From Paenibacillus_E sp042676385 (GTDB taxonomy: Bacteria; Bacillota; Bacilli; Paenibacillales; NBRC-103111), in assembly GCF_042676385.1 (NCBI RefSeq), contig NZ_JBHTHA010000048.1:62001-126000 (forward strand): 64,000 nucleotides of DNA. Direction: 5' to 3'. Under the pieces are notes generated by a model. That model had not been told where the DNA came from and made no database searches. It saw only the letters and a list, made by a program, of their open reading frames with translations. How positions within the stretch are numbered: the first letter of the stretch is position 1; each line of letters starts with the position of its first letter. Both the position numbers and the translations under genes were made by a program. Of the stretch, positions 42,242 through 51,373 are shown in pieces.

Positions 42242-43039
42242 TTACACTTCCCAATCCTCTCGAATCTGCTCGTAAATCACAATTAAATAAGCAACAAGAT
42301 CGGATTGACCGCTCAAATCATGGTCTAATTTCCGCGCAAAATGCTGCGCAATCGGAATCGCAAGCTGCTGGAGTCTGGCGATATGCATCGTAGGAAGTCG
42401 TTCGATCCAAGCCTGCATGAGCTGCCAGTCGTCAGACGCTATGGCTAGCCTCTTTGATTCGTCCAACTCCACAAGAGGCAGACTATCCTTCCACTTCGAT
42501 AATGCTTTTTCGATACGGCGTCTACGCTTCATCCGTTCGCTTCGCGCTTCGATGACGACGATCGTCCCGGCTACCATATCCCCGATACGCTTATCTCTAG
42601 GGCTGAACAGCATAACCACAGCCCCAAGGAAGTAGGAGCTCGGCAGCACATCCAAAAGCCGGAACAAATTGCGAATGATAATGGATAGCAGCGTTGCCGA
42701 TTGTCCGTTATTTTGCAGGACGCGAAGCCCTATCACTCTCTTCCCCGGGGTTTGCCCTCCCATGAAAGCCTCGGTACATACGAAGTATCCCAGATTCAAG
42801 ATGATAAACAAAATAATCAAGATCGCGATCATGTAATCCGCAACCCCCGGGAGCCATTTTCCCGCATACAACCTGCTGACACCGACTGCAGATAATAATA
42901 AAAGGCCATTGACGATTAACAAAATTAACGTATCAATCAGATGCGCAAGCGTCCGGCTGCCCAGTCCTGCGGTTTGAAACTGCAGCTGAACCTGCTCCGG
43001 GGTCATAATCGTCAGTTCTTTATCCAGAGGCTCGTTCAT
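42242..43039 (-). CDS. RDD-family membrane protein
   Basis: 265 residues: an RDD domain (about 12-150) with LGSRTLAHLIDTLI (the Arg and Asp of the family name in divergent form) and GGQTPGKRVIGLRVLQNNG, followed by about 110 cytoplasmic residues. Three helices. RDD proteins have been implicated as Na+/H+ antiporters or partner membrane subunits. ATG at 43039 with GGGGAGACGC upstream. It is divergent from a SpoIIM-like gene, a pairing that recurs in genomes beside MoxR/DUF58 clusters, as here. Confidence 0.85.
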   Translation of the reverse strand: MNEPLDKELTIMTPEQVQLQFQTAGLGSRTLAHLIDTLILLIVNGLLLLSAVGVSRLYAGKWLPGVADYMIAILIILFIILNLGYFVCTEAFMGGQTPGKRVIGLRVLQNNGQSATLLSIIIRNLFRLLDVLPSSYFLGAVVMLFSPRDKRIGDMVAGTIVVIEARSERMKRRRRIEKALSKWKDSLPLVELDESKRLAIASDDWQLMQAWIERLPTMHIARLQQLAIPIAQHFARKLDHDLSGQSDLVAYLIVIYEQIREDWEV

Positions 43040-43114
43040 AGCGTCTCCCCATTGTTTCAAAATTATGGTAAAATAAATCTTACGCAAAACGCAATCTACT
43101 TGCTAGGGGGCCCT

Positions 43115-44089
43115 ATGAAACTATCGCGTTTTATTAAAGAAAACAAAGCATTGTGGACCGAGCTTGAGCAGTTGCTTCTCCAACTGTCCAAGCGGAAAAG
43201 ACGCCTGCAGCCGGAACATTTAAGCAGGTTCACCGAACTGTACAAAATCGCTTCGGTTCACCTTGCCACAATGCAAACCCACAGGCCTGCGGATGAAACG
43301 ACCGTTTATTTGAACCATCTTGTATCTCAAGCCCATAACACCATGTACCAAGAAAATAACAGGAGCAGCAAACAGCTCAAGGCGTTTTTCCTCCAATACT
43401 TTCCTGCGCTTATTCAAGCAAGAGGTCTGTTCGTCGGCTTTGCACTTCTGCTGTTTCTGCTGGGAGGTCTGCTCGGCTTCCTGTCCGTATGGAACGATCC
43501 CCTCAATCTTCATCTGATCATGCCCGGAGCAATGGCGGATAACATCGCCCCTTCCAAAACCGCCGACCCGCGCGGTGATCTGCACAGCCCGATCGTTTCG
43601 ACCGCCATTATGACGAATAATATTCGGGTTGCTGTGTTGGCCTTCATCAGCGGCGTGACTCTCGGCATCGGAACCGTCTATCTGATGGTCAGCAACGGAC
43701 TCCTGGTTGGCGCTTTAGCGGCTGTGTTCATGCAATCGGGCAAAAGCTACGTGTTTTGGGCTTATATATTGCCTCACGGAATAATTGAACTCACTGCGAT
43801 TTTCATCGCGGGTGGCGCAGGTTTATACATGGGTTACCGCTTTTTCGTGCCCGGACCTTTTCCGCGCAAATTGCGTTTTTTGGAATCCGCCAAGGAGTCG
43901 GCTCAGCTCTTGATCGGCACCATTCCATTGTTCGTTATTGCCGGGATTATTGAGGGATACATTACACCTTCCACCCTCTCATTGGAAGTCAAATATCTCA
44001 TTGCAGGCATCACCTTGTTAATACTTGCGCTGTACTACCTCTACGGTGTCAGAAATGCAGCAAACGAAGCAAGTCGACATGGACTATAA
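43115..44089 (+). CDS. SpoIIM-like (stage II sporulation protein M family) membrane protein
   Basis: 324 residues. The N-terminal 100 residues are soluble and helical (MKLSRFIKENKALWTELEQLLLQL), then five or six helices with the SpoIIM signature NNIRVAVLAFISGVTLGIGTVYLM and LPHGIIELTAIFIAGGAGLYMG. True SpoIIM works with SpoIID and SpoIIP in peptidoglycan remodelling during engulfment; this longer paralogue is of the type encoded beside RDD and MoxR genes and its role is unsettled. ATG at 43115; the ribosome site (AGGGGGG) is unusually G-rich. Confidence 0.85.
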   Translation: MKLSRFIKENKALWTELEQLLLQLSKRKRRLQPEHLSRFTELYKIASVHLATMQTHRPADETTVYLNHLVSQAHNTMYQENNRSSKQLKAFFLQYFPALIQARGLFVGFALLLFLLGGLLGFLSVWNDPLNLHLIMPGAMADNIAPSKTADPRGDLHSPIVSTAIMTNNIRVAVLAFISGVTLGIGTVYLMVSNGLLVGALAAVFMQSGKSYVFWAYILPHGIIELTAIFIAGGAGLYMGYRFFVPGPFPRKLRFLESAKESAQLLIGTIPLFVIAGIIEGYITPSTLSLEVKYLIAGITLLILALYYLYGVRNAANEASRHGL

Positions 44090-45457
44090 AGCATCGCGAG
44101 ACTTTAAATCCAAATAGACGTTGACCGCGCTAAGCGCCAGTTGGTCGGCCGGGACATCCATAACCGGGATGCCTCGGCCGGCCATTTGCGTTATATAGGC
44201 ATAACGATCTTTAGTAAACTTGTGAGCAATACTTTGCCTGTACGCTTGACGGCTGTCCTCTGCACGTATTCGCGCCCATTGATGCAGGAGCGGATCTTGC
44301 AGGGAAAGCAGGAGCACATGATGACCTCTGCGCAACCTTGACACGTAGGGCAGCAGCTCTTTATCGTACAGATAGCTCTCCATATCGGAGAACAACATCA
44401 CAAGCGATCGTTTCTTGAGAAAGCGCAGCACGTGGGACATCGCGATCTGGGTGCTCGATTCCACAAAATCCGTCCGAAGATCGTAAACTGCCCGTGTTAA
44501 CTCCTGCAGGTGCTGCAATCCTTTGCCTGGGGGCACAAACACTTTCACGTGATTGGAGTAGGCCAGCAGCGCCACTTGATCTCCTTGTTTTAAGGCGACT
44601 GCGGCTACTGTCAAGGCGGCTTCCAAGGTACGGTCAAGCTTCACTTGGCCTTCCAGCTCGATTCCCATTTGCCTCCCGCAATCAAGTACGAGCGTAACGA
44701 TCTTCCCTTTTTCCGGTTGAAAAAGGTTGGTCATCAGTTTGGTTGTGCGAGCCGAGGCTTTCCAGTTGATGTGACGAATATCGTCACCTTGCACATAATC
44801 GCGGATGTAGTGAAATTCCGAGCCGCTGCGCTGTTTTTTGAACAACCGATGACCTTCCAGAATAAGCGCATCCTGTACGGCGCCAAGCACACCCCTGACT
44901 TGAGACAAATCCGGATAAATCTCAATCGTATCCGCTTGTTCCAATCGAACTTGCTTTTTCCAAAGCCCTAAGCCGCCCCAATAACGAAGGCAGACATAGC
45001 CCAGTTCGTACCTTCCTCTTTCAAGGGCCATAGTCGTATAGAAAAACGACGCTTCCGAACCGTCAAAATAACCATCGAGCCGATTTCTCACTGCACTGAA
45101 AACAGCGGGCAAATCGTCGCTCAGCTCTACATGGACAGACTCCGGGCGCTGCGAACGGAGCTCAAGACCGATCTCAAACCCCAGCCGGACATCCATCCGA
45201 TCCGGCAGCCTGCGCTGGATCGTCCATACGCTGCGCCGAGGCAGGAGGAGCAGATCGACGACGCTTAAAACAATCATGAGTGCGTTATAACTCCAGAACA
45301 CCGGGAGCCCGGCACCGAACGCTGAACCGAGCAGCGAAACGGCAGCACCAATCGCCACGAGTGCGATGAAACGCCTTGTCGGCAGGATAAAATCCTGCAG
45401 CAGGAATTTATCGAGGAACCGGAATGGAGCCGAGCGTCTCTTGGATGATTTGATCAC
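44084..45457 (-). CDS. DUF58 protein
   Basis: 457 residues: two N-terminal membrane helices (about 28-62), a beta-rich extracellular-like part, and the DUF58 motif RSGSEFHYIRDYVQGDDIRHINWKASART followed by a von Willebrand factor A-like fold (VTLVLDCGRQMG, RSLVMLFSDMES). DUF58 proteins accompany MoxR ATPases. The GTG start at 45457 has TGGAGGGCGG upstream and lies 50 nt inside the MoxR gene, so they are coupled. Convergent with the SpoIIM-like gene, overlapping its stop by 6 nt. Confidence 0.88.
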   Translation of the reverse strand: MIKSSKRRSAPFRFLDKFLLQDFILPTRRFIALVAIGAAVSLLGSAFGAGLPVFWSYNALMIVLSVVDLLLLPRRSVWTIQRRLPDRMDVRLGFEIGLELRSQRPESVHVELSDDLPAVFSAVRNRLDGYFDGSEASFFYTTMALERGRYELGYVCLRYWGGLGLWKKQVRLEQADTIEIYPDLSQVRGVLGAVQDALILEGHRLFKKQRSGSEFHYIRDYVQGDDIRHINWKASARTTKLMTNLFQPEKGKIVTLVLDCGRQMGIELEGQVKLDRTLEAALTVAAVALKQGDQVALLAYSNHVKVFVPPGKGLQHLQELTRAVYDLRTDFVESSTQIAMSHVLRFLKKRSLVMLFSDMESYLYDKELLPYVSRLRRGHHVLLLSLQDPLLHQWARIRAEDSRQAYRQSIAHKFTKDRYAYITQMAGRGIPVMDVPADQLALSAVNVYLDLKSRDAL

Positions 45458-46328
45458 TGGTTCCGCCCTCCAATTCCGCCTGTGGCGTGAGCAGCAGCCT
45501 GTGCCTCAGCGCCGGTCGCGCTACTAGCTTAATATCGTCGGGAGTTACGTACGTACGTCCCTCCAGCAGCGCCCAAGCACGACTAGCCATCAATACCGCG
45601 ATGCCTGCGCGCGGGCTTGCTCCGAGTTGTACACGTTTGGATTCGCGTGTTTTGCGAACCAGCGTAGCGATGTACGTGTACAGCGATTCTTCCACAACGA
45701 CATCCGATAGCTGCCGCTGCAGTTCAGTAATCCGCTCAGGGCTCAATACGGCCTGCAGCGATTGTTCCTGTTCCTGGCGGAACGGCACGTGCCGGCGGAG
45801 GATTTCCACTTCCGCGTCTTCACCCGGATAGTCCAGCACCAGCTTGAATAAGAAGCGATCCAGCTGCGCTTCCGGCAGCGGGTACGTCCCCTCGTATTCA
45901 ACGGGATTTTGCGTGGCGATGACAAAGAAAGGATCCGGAAGCTTATAGGTGGTTCCTTGAATCGTCACCTGACGCTCTTCCATCGCCTCAAGCAAGGCCG
46001 CTTGGGTCTTCGGTCCGGAGCGGTTAATTTCATCCGCAAGCAGCACGTTGGTGAAAATCGGACCTTGAATCGTACTGAAAGTCGCATCTTGCATATGATA
46101 AATGACGCTACCGGTTATGTCGCCGGGCATCAAGTCAGGCGTAAATTGGATACGGCGGTATTCGCCGCCGGACAACTCGGCCAGCGTGCGCGCCATTCGG
46201 GTCTTCCCCAGACCCGGCACCCCTTCGAGCAGCACATGTCCGCCGGCCAGCATGGCTGTTACCAGCAGACGAATATTGAGCTTCTGCCCATATAGGCGCT
46301 GCTCCATCGTTTCGATCAATTGATTCAC
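45408..46328 (-). CDS. MoxR-family AAA+ ATPase
   Basis: 306 residues: Walker A GVPGLGKTRMA (about 35-45), Walker B LLADEINRSGPKTQAALLEAMEERQVT (about 98-124), sensor 1 FFVIATQNPVEYEGTYPLPEAQLDRF, and an AAA lid (LGASPRAGIAVLMASRAWALLEGR). MoxR ATPases act as chaperones for assembly of VWA-domain partners. GTG start with AAGGAG 9 nt upstream. It sits between the DUF4350 and DUF58 genes, all overlapping or separated by under 10 bp. Confidence 0.92.
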   Translation of the reverse strand: MNQLIETMEQRLYGQKLNIRLLVTAMLAGGHVLLEGVPGLGKTRMARTLAELSGGEYRRIQFTPDLMPGDITGSVIYHMQDATFSTIQGPIFTNVLLADEINRSGPKTQAALLEAMEERQVTIQGTTYKLPDPFFVIATQNPVEYEGTYPLPEAQLDRFLFKLVLDYPGEDAEVEILRRHVPFRQEQEQSLQAVLSPERITELQRQLSDVVVEESLYTYIATLVRKTRESKRVQLGASPRAGIAVLMASRAWALLEGRTYVTPDDIKLVARPALRHRLLLTPQAELEGGTSDQIIQETLGSIPVPR

Positions 46329-46334
46329 TTTCGC

Positions 46335-47519
46335 TCACTCCTTCTCCAGGTAGGCGATCATCTCGCCCATCTCCCGCGTTCGCTGCACGAACGCTTTCGT
46401 ACTGACGCCCCGCTGCTTCGCAGCGCGGGGCGAAGCGCCGTCGCCGCCGCCCGCAGCCGGCGGCGGATCCCCGAGCAGGCGCGCCAGCAGCGCCGCCTGC
46501 GCCTCGGGCCAGCGGCCGCGCGCGGCTTCCGCGGCCTGCTCAGTGCTGGCGCTGGGGCTGAGCCCCCAGCGCTGAGCCAGCAGCTGCCGCAGGAGCTGCT
46601 GCTGGTGCGCAAGCGCCTCGTCGCGATAGCCGAGGCGCTCGTACCAAGCGGCGACAGCTTGCAGCGTTTCGTCGCCGCGCCGGACCGTCCACGCCCGCGG
46701 CGTGTGGACGGGGCCAAAGCGCTTGCCGCGCAGCCAAAGCCATAGCAGCAGCGCAAGGCCGAGCTGCGTGCTTGCGAGCACAAGCCACGCGGGGTAAACG
46801 GCCAGCAGTCCGGGCTTCGTCCCGAAGCCGTGGTGGGTCTCGTCTACCCACACGGCGTTCCAGGACTTCGCGAACAGCGGCCAGATCAATTCAAAATGGG
46901 ACTCCTTAACGATCGTCCCATTCATCATCCAGTTCGGCGTCAGCACCACGGTGATGCTGCCTGCTCCTACGGCTACGCGTCTGGCGAGCACGCCTTGCTC
47001 ATCGCTGAACAAATCCTGTCCCTGCCCGTTCGGCTTTAACCTGTAAAGCGTGTCCACCTTACCGGTCAAAGAGCCTTCAGTCTGGATATAACCCGGCGAG
47101 GCTGTAATCGTCTTCGCCGTTGTCACGCGTTCTTTATCCTTCGGGTCATCCTTTACAGGATCGATCGCCCATTCCTGCCAACCATCCGGATGTTGATCGA
47201 ACAAAATCATATCATTCCCTTGCCGAACCCAACTGAGCAGCTTCTCGCGATCCGGCATCGTTACAACCGACGGCTGAATGGCAACAAGCAGCATCGAGGT
47301 TTGATTCGGCAAATAAGCCCAGCCCAAACGCCACTCTTTAACCTTTTGCTGCTTCTTGCTTAGCCATTCTCTCCAAGCTTTAGTCCCATCAACATCCGCC
47401 GAAAAAGACAAGAAAGGCGGTTGATCGGTAACTGCAGGCTTTACGGTCCAGTAACCCAGCAGGAGAAACAGCATTATGCTGAGCGCTAGTCCCGCATGCA
47501 GCTTATTAAGCTGTCTCAT
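46335..47519 (-). CDS. DUF4350 membrane protein
   Basis: 394 residues: N-terminal helix (about 10-28), an extracytoplasmic domain with the DUF4350 features (WLSKKQQKVKEWRLGWAYLPN, LLSWVRQGNDMILFDQHPDGW), a second helix (about 235-260) and a C-terminal cytoplasmic part of about 125 residues rich in Ala, Arg, Glu and Gln. The region encoding that C-terminal part (46335-46850) is far more GC-rich than the rest of the gene. GGAGGTGG before the ATG, which overlaps the DUF4129 gene by 14 nt. Member of the MoxR cluster. Confidence 0.82.
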   Translation of the reverse strand: MRQLNKLHAGLALSIMLFLLLGYWTVKPAVTDQPPFLSFSADVDGTKAWREWLSKKQQKVKEWRLGWAYLPNQTSMLLVAIQPSVVTMPDREKLLSWVRQGNDMILFDQHPDGWQEWAIDPVKDDPKDKERVTTAKTITASPGYIQTEGSLTGKVDTLYRLKPNGQGQDLFSDEQGVLARRVAVGAGSITVVLTPNWMMNGTIVKESHFELIWPLFAKSWNAVWVDETHHGFGTKPGLLAVYPAWLVLASTQLGLALLLWLWLRGKRFGPVHTPRAWTVRRGDETLQAVAAWYERLGYRDEALAHQQQLLRQLLAQRWGLSPSASTEQAAEAARGRWPEAQAALLARLLGDPPPAAGGGDGASPRAAKQRGVSTKAFVQRTREMGEMIAYLEKE

Positions 47520-48153
47520 GGCCGTCCACCTCCATCCCGATCACCTGTGCCACCTGCTCGTACATGGAAGCGAACTGCTCTTCCGTCACCTCTTCTTTGC
47601 CGTACCAGATCCGCTCAAACACCAGCGAGCTTTCTTGGAATAAGGGAGCTAACTGGGGTGAAGTTCCCGCCAACTCCTCCGCATACTCCCAATTGGTCTT
47701 CCATGTTTCCACGCGAATGGACCGTTTGGACTCCAAATAGAACAGAAAGGAGAGGAAGACCGAACGCACGCCTTCTCTCCAATCGCCTGATTGTTTCAAC
47801 GCTAACGCCTGTCTCCAATAGTACTCATAGGAGCGGCTTAGCTCACCAGCGGGCAAGTAAGCCGCAGACCGGATGCGTTTCTGCCGGATGATTTGCCTCG
47901 AGAACCAAAAGATCGCGAATACCGCGATGCCAAGCATCACGACCATAACAACCAGCGTAAGCCAATTGCTAGCCGATTCAGATACATGAAAATCCGGCAG
48001 CAAGCTCCGTATTTTACGCCAAAAGGGTTTCAGCCAATCCCAGAATGAACCGTGCGACTTAGGGTAGTAAGATGTATATTCATCTTGGTTTAAAATGGTT
48101 TGAAGCTGCTCTTTATCTTGCTGTACGGAAGTAGTCGGCCCTGCACTAATCAT
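47506..48153 (-). CDS. DUF4129 membrane protein
   Basis: 215 residues: soluble N-terminal half, one membrane helix (about 76-98: NWLTLVVMVVMLGIAVFAIFW) and a cytoplasmic DUF4129 domain (YYWRQALALKQSGDWREGVRSVFLSFLFYLE; ERIWYGKEEVTEEQF). DUF4129 domains are found fused to transglutaminase-like proteins or encoded in MoxR/DUF58 operons. I start at the ATG at 48153, which overlaps the upstream stop by 8 nt; a Met five codons earlier is also possible, but its ribosome site would be too close. Confidence 0.8.
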   Translation of the reverse strand: MISAGPTTSVQQDKEQLQTILNQDEYTSYYPKSHGSFWDWLKPFWRKIRSLLPDFHVSESASNWLTLVVMVVMLGIAVFAIFWFSRQIIRQKRIRSAAYLPAGELSRSYEYYWRQALALKQSGDWREGVRSVFLSFLFYLESKRSIRVETWKTNWEYAEELAGTSPQLAPLFQESSLVFERIWYGKEEVTEEQFASMYEQVAQVIGMEVDGHETA

Positions 48154-49285
48154 TCTTTTTATCCGCATCCTCCGGTTTTGGATCGTTCTCCGGCGCAGCT
48201 TCCTTGCCGGTTCGTTCGATCTCCGATGCTTGGTTTCGCTCGTGAGGTTCTTGGAATGGATCAAACGGGTCATGCAGTTCCGATTCAGGCTGTGAAGGCT
48301 GTTCAAACGGTCCCGTATGTACCGTATTGTTGATCAAAGATTCAAGCCCTAACCCCTCATTCCTTACCTTCAAATCAAAAAAGCTGACCGCATAAGGCAG
48401 CAGCCAAAGCGGAGAGACCAAGATGGAAACGAGGCTTTGCAGCAGTTGTCCGCCCAACCCCATGCCAAACACGACGTTAATAATCAATTCAATAACCAAT
48501 TGGAAAAAGTACAATATCAATACGAGCACGACGTACATAAGGAATAAACGCCAAAAATTTTTGCGCGTCAATCTCCAGCTGTGGCCCAGACCAATCGAAT
48601 CTTCCCCTAGCGCTACAATCGGGAGAAAGTAACCCCAGCGAATGAAGAAATAAGACCAAGTTACGATAATGGCTAATGCTAATAGAATGAAAAAAAGGAT
48701 ACCAAATGCGGCGACCCCGCCGGCTCCTCCGCCTACAACGGTCGAAATGCCTGCCCCAAACACGAAGATCATTACAAAGATTACGACAATGAGTACAAAC
48801 CCTATGTACATCCCGACCATGATTAACAAATTCAGAACCGTGCTGCCCGCTAACGGCCAGAACCGGCGAAACGATTTTTTCAGCAGTTGTCCAACATCGG
48901 GTATTTCTTCACCCAGCATATTCGCTTTCACCAAGTGCACGACGGATGCTACCGAAGCCGGCATCAATCCGAGCAGGAACAGTGGTAGCAGCACTAGCAA
49001 GAAAAAAACCACTTTCCACCAATCAATGCCTGTCGTATTTCTTTTAAAAGCCCCCCCCGATTGAACGATATCCTGCCATGAGGCTCCAGTCCGAAGTTGA
49101 TCCAGTATAGAGGAAGCGGATGAGTTCACTGCCTCATGATAGAACAGCAAATGCTGCAGCAAATAGAATGGACCATATAAGATCAGCATGATTAGTGTTA
49201 ATTTCACAAAATGTCTACGATACAACTGGAAGCTTCGATCTAAGATTCTTCCAATTCCCATTGGCCTTAACGGCGTGTTCAGCAT
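48146..49285 (-). CDS. Multi-pass membrane protein of the MoxR cluster
   Basis: 379 residues with about six long hydrophobic helices (GPFYLLQHLLF, VVFFLLVLLPLFLLGLM, LLIMVGMYIGFVLIVVIFVM and others) and a charged C-terminal tail of about 70 residues (PEDADKKND end). It resembles the DUF975/glycerophosphodiester-phosphodiesterase membrane-domain proteins, helix bundles without known catalysis. Start at 49285 with AGGGGGAT upstream. First gene of the five-gene unit leading to DUF58, whose function in Firmicutes is not established. Confidence 0.75.
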   Translation of the reverse strand: MLNTPLRPMGIGRILDRSFQLYRRHFVKLTLIMLILYGPFYLLQHLLFYHEAVNSSASSILDQLRTGASWQDIVQSGGAFKRNTTGIDWWKVVFFLLVLLPLFLLGLMPASVASVVHLVKANMLGEEIPDVGQLLKKSFRRFWPLAGSTVLNLLIMVGMYIGFVLIVVIFVMIFVFGAGISTVVGGGAGGVAAFGILFFILLALAIIVTWSYFFIRWGYFLPIVALGEDSIGLGHSWRLTRKNFWRLFLMYVVLVLILYFFQLVIELIINVVFGMGLGGQLLQSLVSILVSPLWLLPYAVSFFDLKVRNEGLGLESLINNTVHTGPFEQPSQPESELHDPFDPFQEPHERNQASEIERTGKEAAPENDPKPEDADKKND

Positions 49286-49375
49286 GGAAATCCCCCTAAA
49301 AGTTGGTAATTTATTCAACACACTGCCTATTATACACTAAACATTCGGGTTTCCGACCACATTTTACATGAATCA

Positions 49376-49420
49376 AAAAAACTAGATCAACGAACGTCGT
49401 CGTCATCGATCTAGTTCCAC
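49376..49420 (-). terminator. Terminator overlapping the end of the GGDEF gene
   Basis: On the minus strand AACTAGATC and GATCTAGTT form a perfect 9-bp stem around about 20 nt, followed by seven T. The left arm is inside the last codons of the diguanylate cyclase gene (stop 49403). Confidence 0.75.
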
Positions 49421-51007
49421 TCTATTGCGTCCTCCTGACTTTGCCCGATATAGAGCGTGGTCAGCACGGGACACCATGTCTTCCAGGATATTGGTTCCAT
49501 ATTCAGGATTTGGCGAGTACTCGGCCACGCCGATACTTGCCGTTATCGGAATGTTGATGTTTTCTTCCACATATGGCTGTGCCAGCAGCTGCTGTCTCAA
49601 TTTCTCTGCCTGCCGGGCGCACGCTTCCGCATTGAGGTGTGGCGCCAAAATAATAAACTCTTCCCCGCCATAACGGGCGACGATCATCTCTTTAGCCGCA
49701 TGCTGGCTCAATAGGGATGCCACATGATGAAGGACACGGTCCCCGATTAAGTGACCGTAGGTATCGTTGATCTTCTTAAATCGATCAATATCGATCATCA
49801 TCACCGAACATGTATCGCCCGCTGCGATGCAGGCCTGCAATCGGTTGCCGCCTTCCATCATCATATAACGTCGATTATGGATCTGCGTTAGCTGGTCTAT
49901 AAGCGCCGAATGTTCCAACAGCGTTATGTTATCTTTAAGCTTACTGGACATTAAATTGAACGTTCTGCATAACTGTCTCAGCTCAACGGGCGCAAGCTTA
50001 ATTTTATCTTCATCGATCTTGTAGTCATAGTTGCCGCTTTGAATGATTTTCGTACCTCGAATGAGATAACGAATCGATCGTTCGATACGCGATGTGACGC
50101 CGACAGCCGCCGCATAGCTCAATATAAGTGCAATGAAGGTGATCACCATAATCGTAATGCTCAGTTCATTAAGATTCTCAAAAACTTCATCTTTGGAGAT
50201 TTCCCCAACCACGATCCAATTGTTGCCCAAAGACCATTTGTATTGCCCATACACGCTCTGACCGTGAAATCCAATATATGATTCATTCGAATTGACTTTA
50301 TCTTTAGCTCTCCGAATAATATCCGTCATCATCGTGGTATTGACTTCCGACTTGCTCTGGGCTCTCGAAGAGGTGACCACCTTACCTTGCATATCCAAGA
50401 CAAAAACTTCACCCGTTTTGCCAAAACTTAGCTGCTCCATCAACTTCTCCAGCATATCTACCGATACGGTTCCAACGACAATGCCTCGAAATTCTCCATC
50501 CTCCCCGAGCACGGGAGAAGAAAAAGTGATCATTGGTTTCCCTGTCACTTTGTTAACGACGACGCCGGAGATATAATCCTTTTTCTTGACAGCCTGTTCA
50601 AAATAAGTTCGATCTCCGACATACGTCCTCGAGTTAGGGTTCGTATCCGACAGCGTATACCCTTCTTGATCGACAAAGAAATAACTGTCGAACTCGGAGT
50701 GAACACTAGAATAACCCTCAACTTCCTTTCTTAAAGCTGCGATCTGATGACGCTTGGCATTGTCGGAACCCGCGAACCGTTTGATCGTATCCAGTTTTTC
50801 CTGACTCCATCTTTCAATATATAAGCTCTGCAAAGCTACAATTTGTTGGAGTTGGCTCTCCACTTCTGTCAAACGGTTGTGTCTTTCGGTGAAATAAAAC
50901 GGAACGATAATGGAAAAGCCCAGCGCAACAATAACAACGCCGATCCAAAAACGAAACCGCTCCTGTATCGTCTGGTTTAAAAAATAAGAATAGACCCTTC
51001 GCTTCAA
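49403..51007 (-). CDS. Membrane diguanylate cyclase with Cache sensor and HAMP
   Basis: 534 residues: TM1 about 20-40, extracytoplasmic dCache-like sensor about 45-285 (FDSYFFVDQEGYTLSDTNPNSRTYVGDRTYFEQA), TM2 about 290-310, HAMP about 312-365, and a GGDEF domain with the active-site motif RYGGEEF and substrate residues LIDQLTQIHNRRYM. It should make c-di-GMP in response to an external small molecule. TTG start at 51007 with GAGGAG 9 nt upstream; the open frame upstream lacks signals. No EAL domain; an inhibitory I-site RxxD is not obvious. Confidence 0.9.
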   Translation of the reverse strand: MKRRVYSYFLNQTIQERFRFWIGVVIVALGFSIIVPFYFTERHNRLTEVESQLQQIVALQSLYIERWSQEKLDTIKRFAGSDNAKRHQIAALRKEVEGYSSVHSEFDSYFFVDQEGYTLSDTNPNSRTYVGDRTYFEQAVKKKDYISGVVVNKVTGKPMITFSSPVLGEDGEFRGIVVGTVSVDMLEKLMEQLSFGKTGEVFVLDMQGKVVTSSRAQSKSEVNTTMMTDIIRRAKDKVNSNESYIGFHGQSVYGQYKWSLGNNWIVVGEISKDEVFENLNELSITIMVITFIALILSYAAAVGVTSRIERSIRYLIRGTKIIQSGNYDYKIDEDKIKLAPVELRQLCRTFNLMSSKLKDNITLLEHSALIDQLTQIHNRRYMMMEGGNRLQACIAAGDTCSVMMIDIDRFKKINDTYGHLIGDRVLHHVASLLSQHAAKEMIVARYGGEEFIILAPHLNAEACARQAEKLRQQLLAQPYVEENINIPITASIGVAEYSPNPEYGTNILEDMVSRADHALYRAKSGGRNRVELDR

Positions 51008-51373
51008 GGTTTTGTTCTCCTCTACACCCTTTATCTCCTGATTATACCCATAAATTAGGATAAAGGTAGACAAAAACCTCTTTTTTACGACAAAATTCTT
51101 CATTTTCCTGCTTGAGCCCTATGAACATGTCACTTACATTCCCGCCGCACACTCGGCTTATCATCGGATTCATCAACTCCAGTTGCAAAGACCCCATAAC
51201 ACGAGAAGCCCTGCCGATGGCCAGGTCCTTATCGTTCCCGGCACATTTTTGTCCTTATTTCATCTTCCTCTTTTATAGGGTCACGCCCTGTCAACTTTTG
51301 TCGTTGAAAAGCGTGCTCTTTTCGCTTATGCTAACTTGTATCATACGCTGATTCATATAAAGGAGCCATCATC
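51008..51373. other. 366-bp intergenic region
   Basis: Divergent promoters of the GGDEF and TauE/SafE genes presumably lie here but I cannot place them with confidence. One notable string, GCCGATGGCCAGGTCCTT at 51213-51230, matches parts of the terminator at 31744-31770 and the lead-in to the repeat at 39667. Short open frames on the plus strand have no ribosome site. Confidence 0.4.

Noticed and set aside
51112..51351. 79-codon plus-strand frame between the GGDEF and TauE genes
   Set aside because: No ribosome site, Pro/Cys/Phe-rich product and no domain signal.
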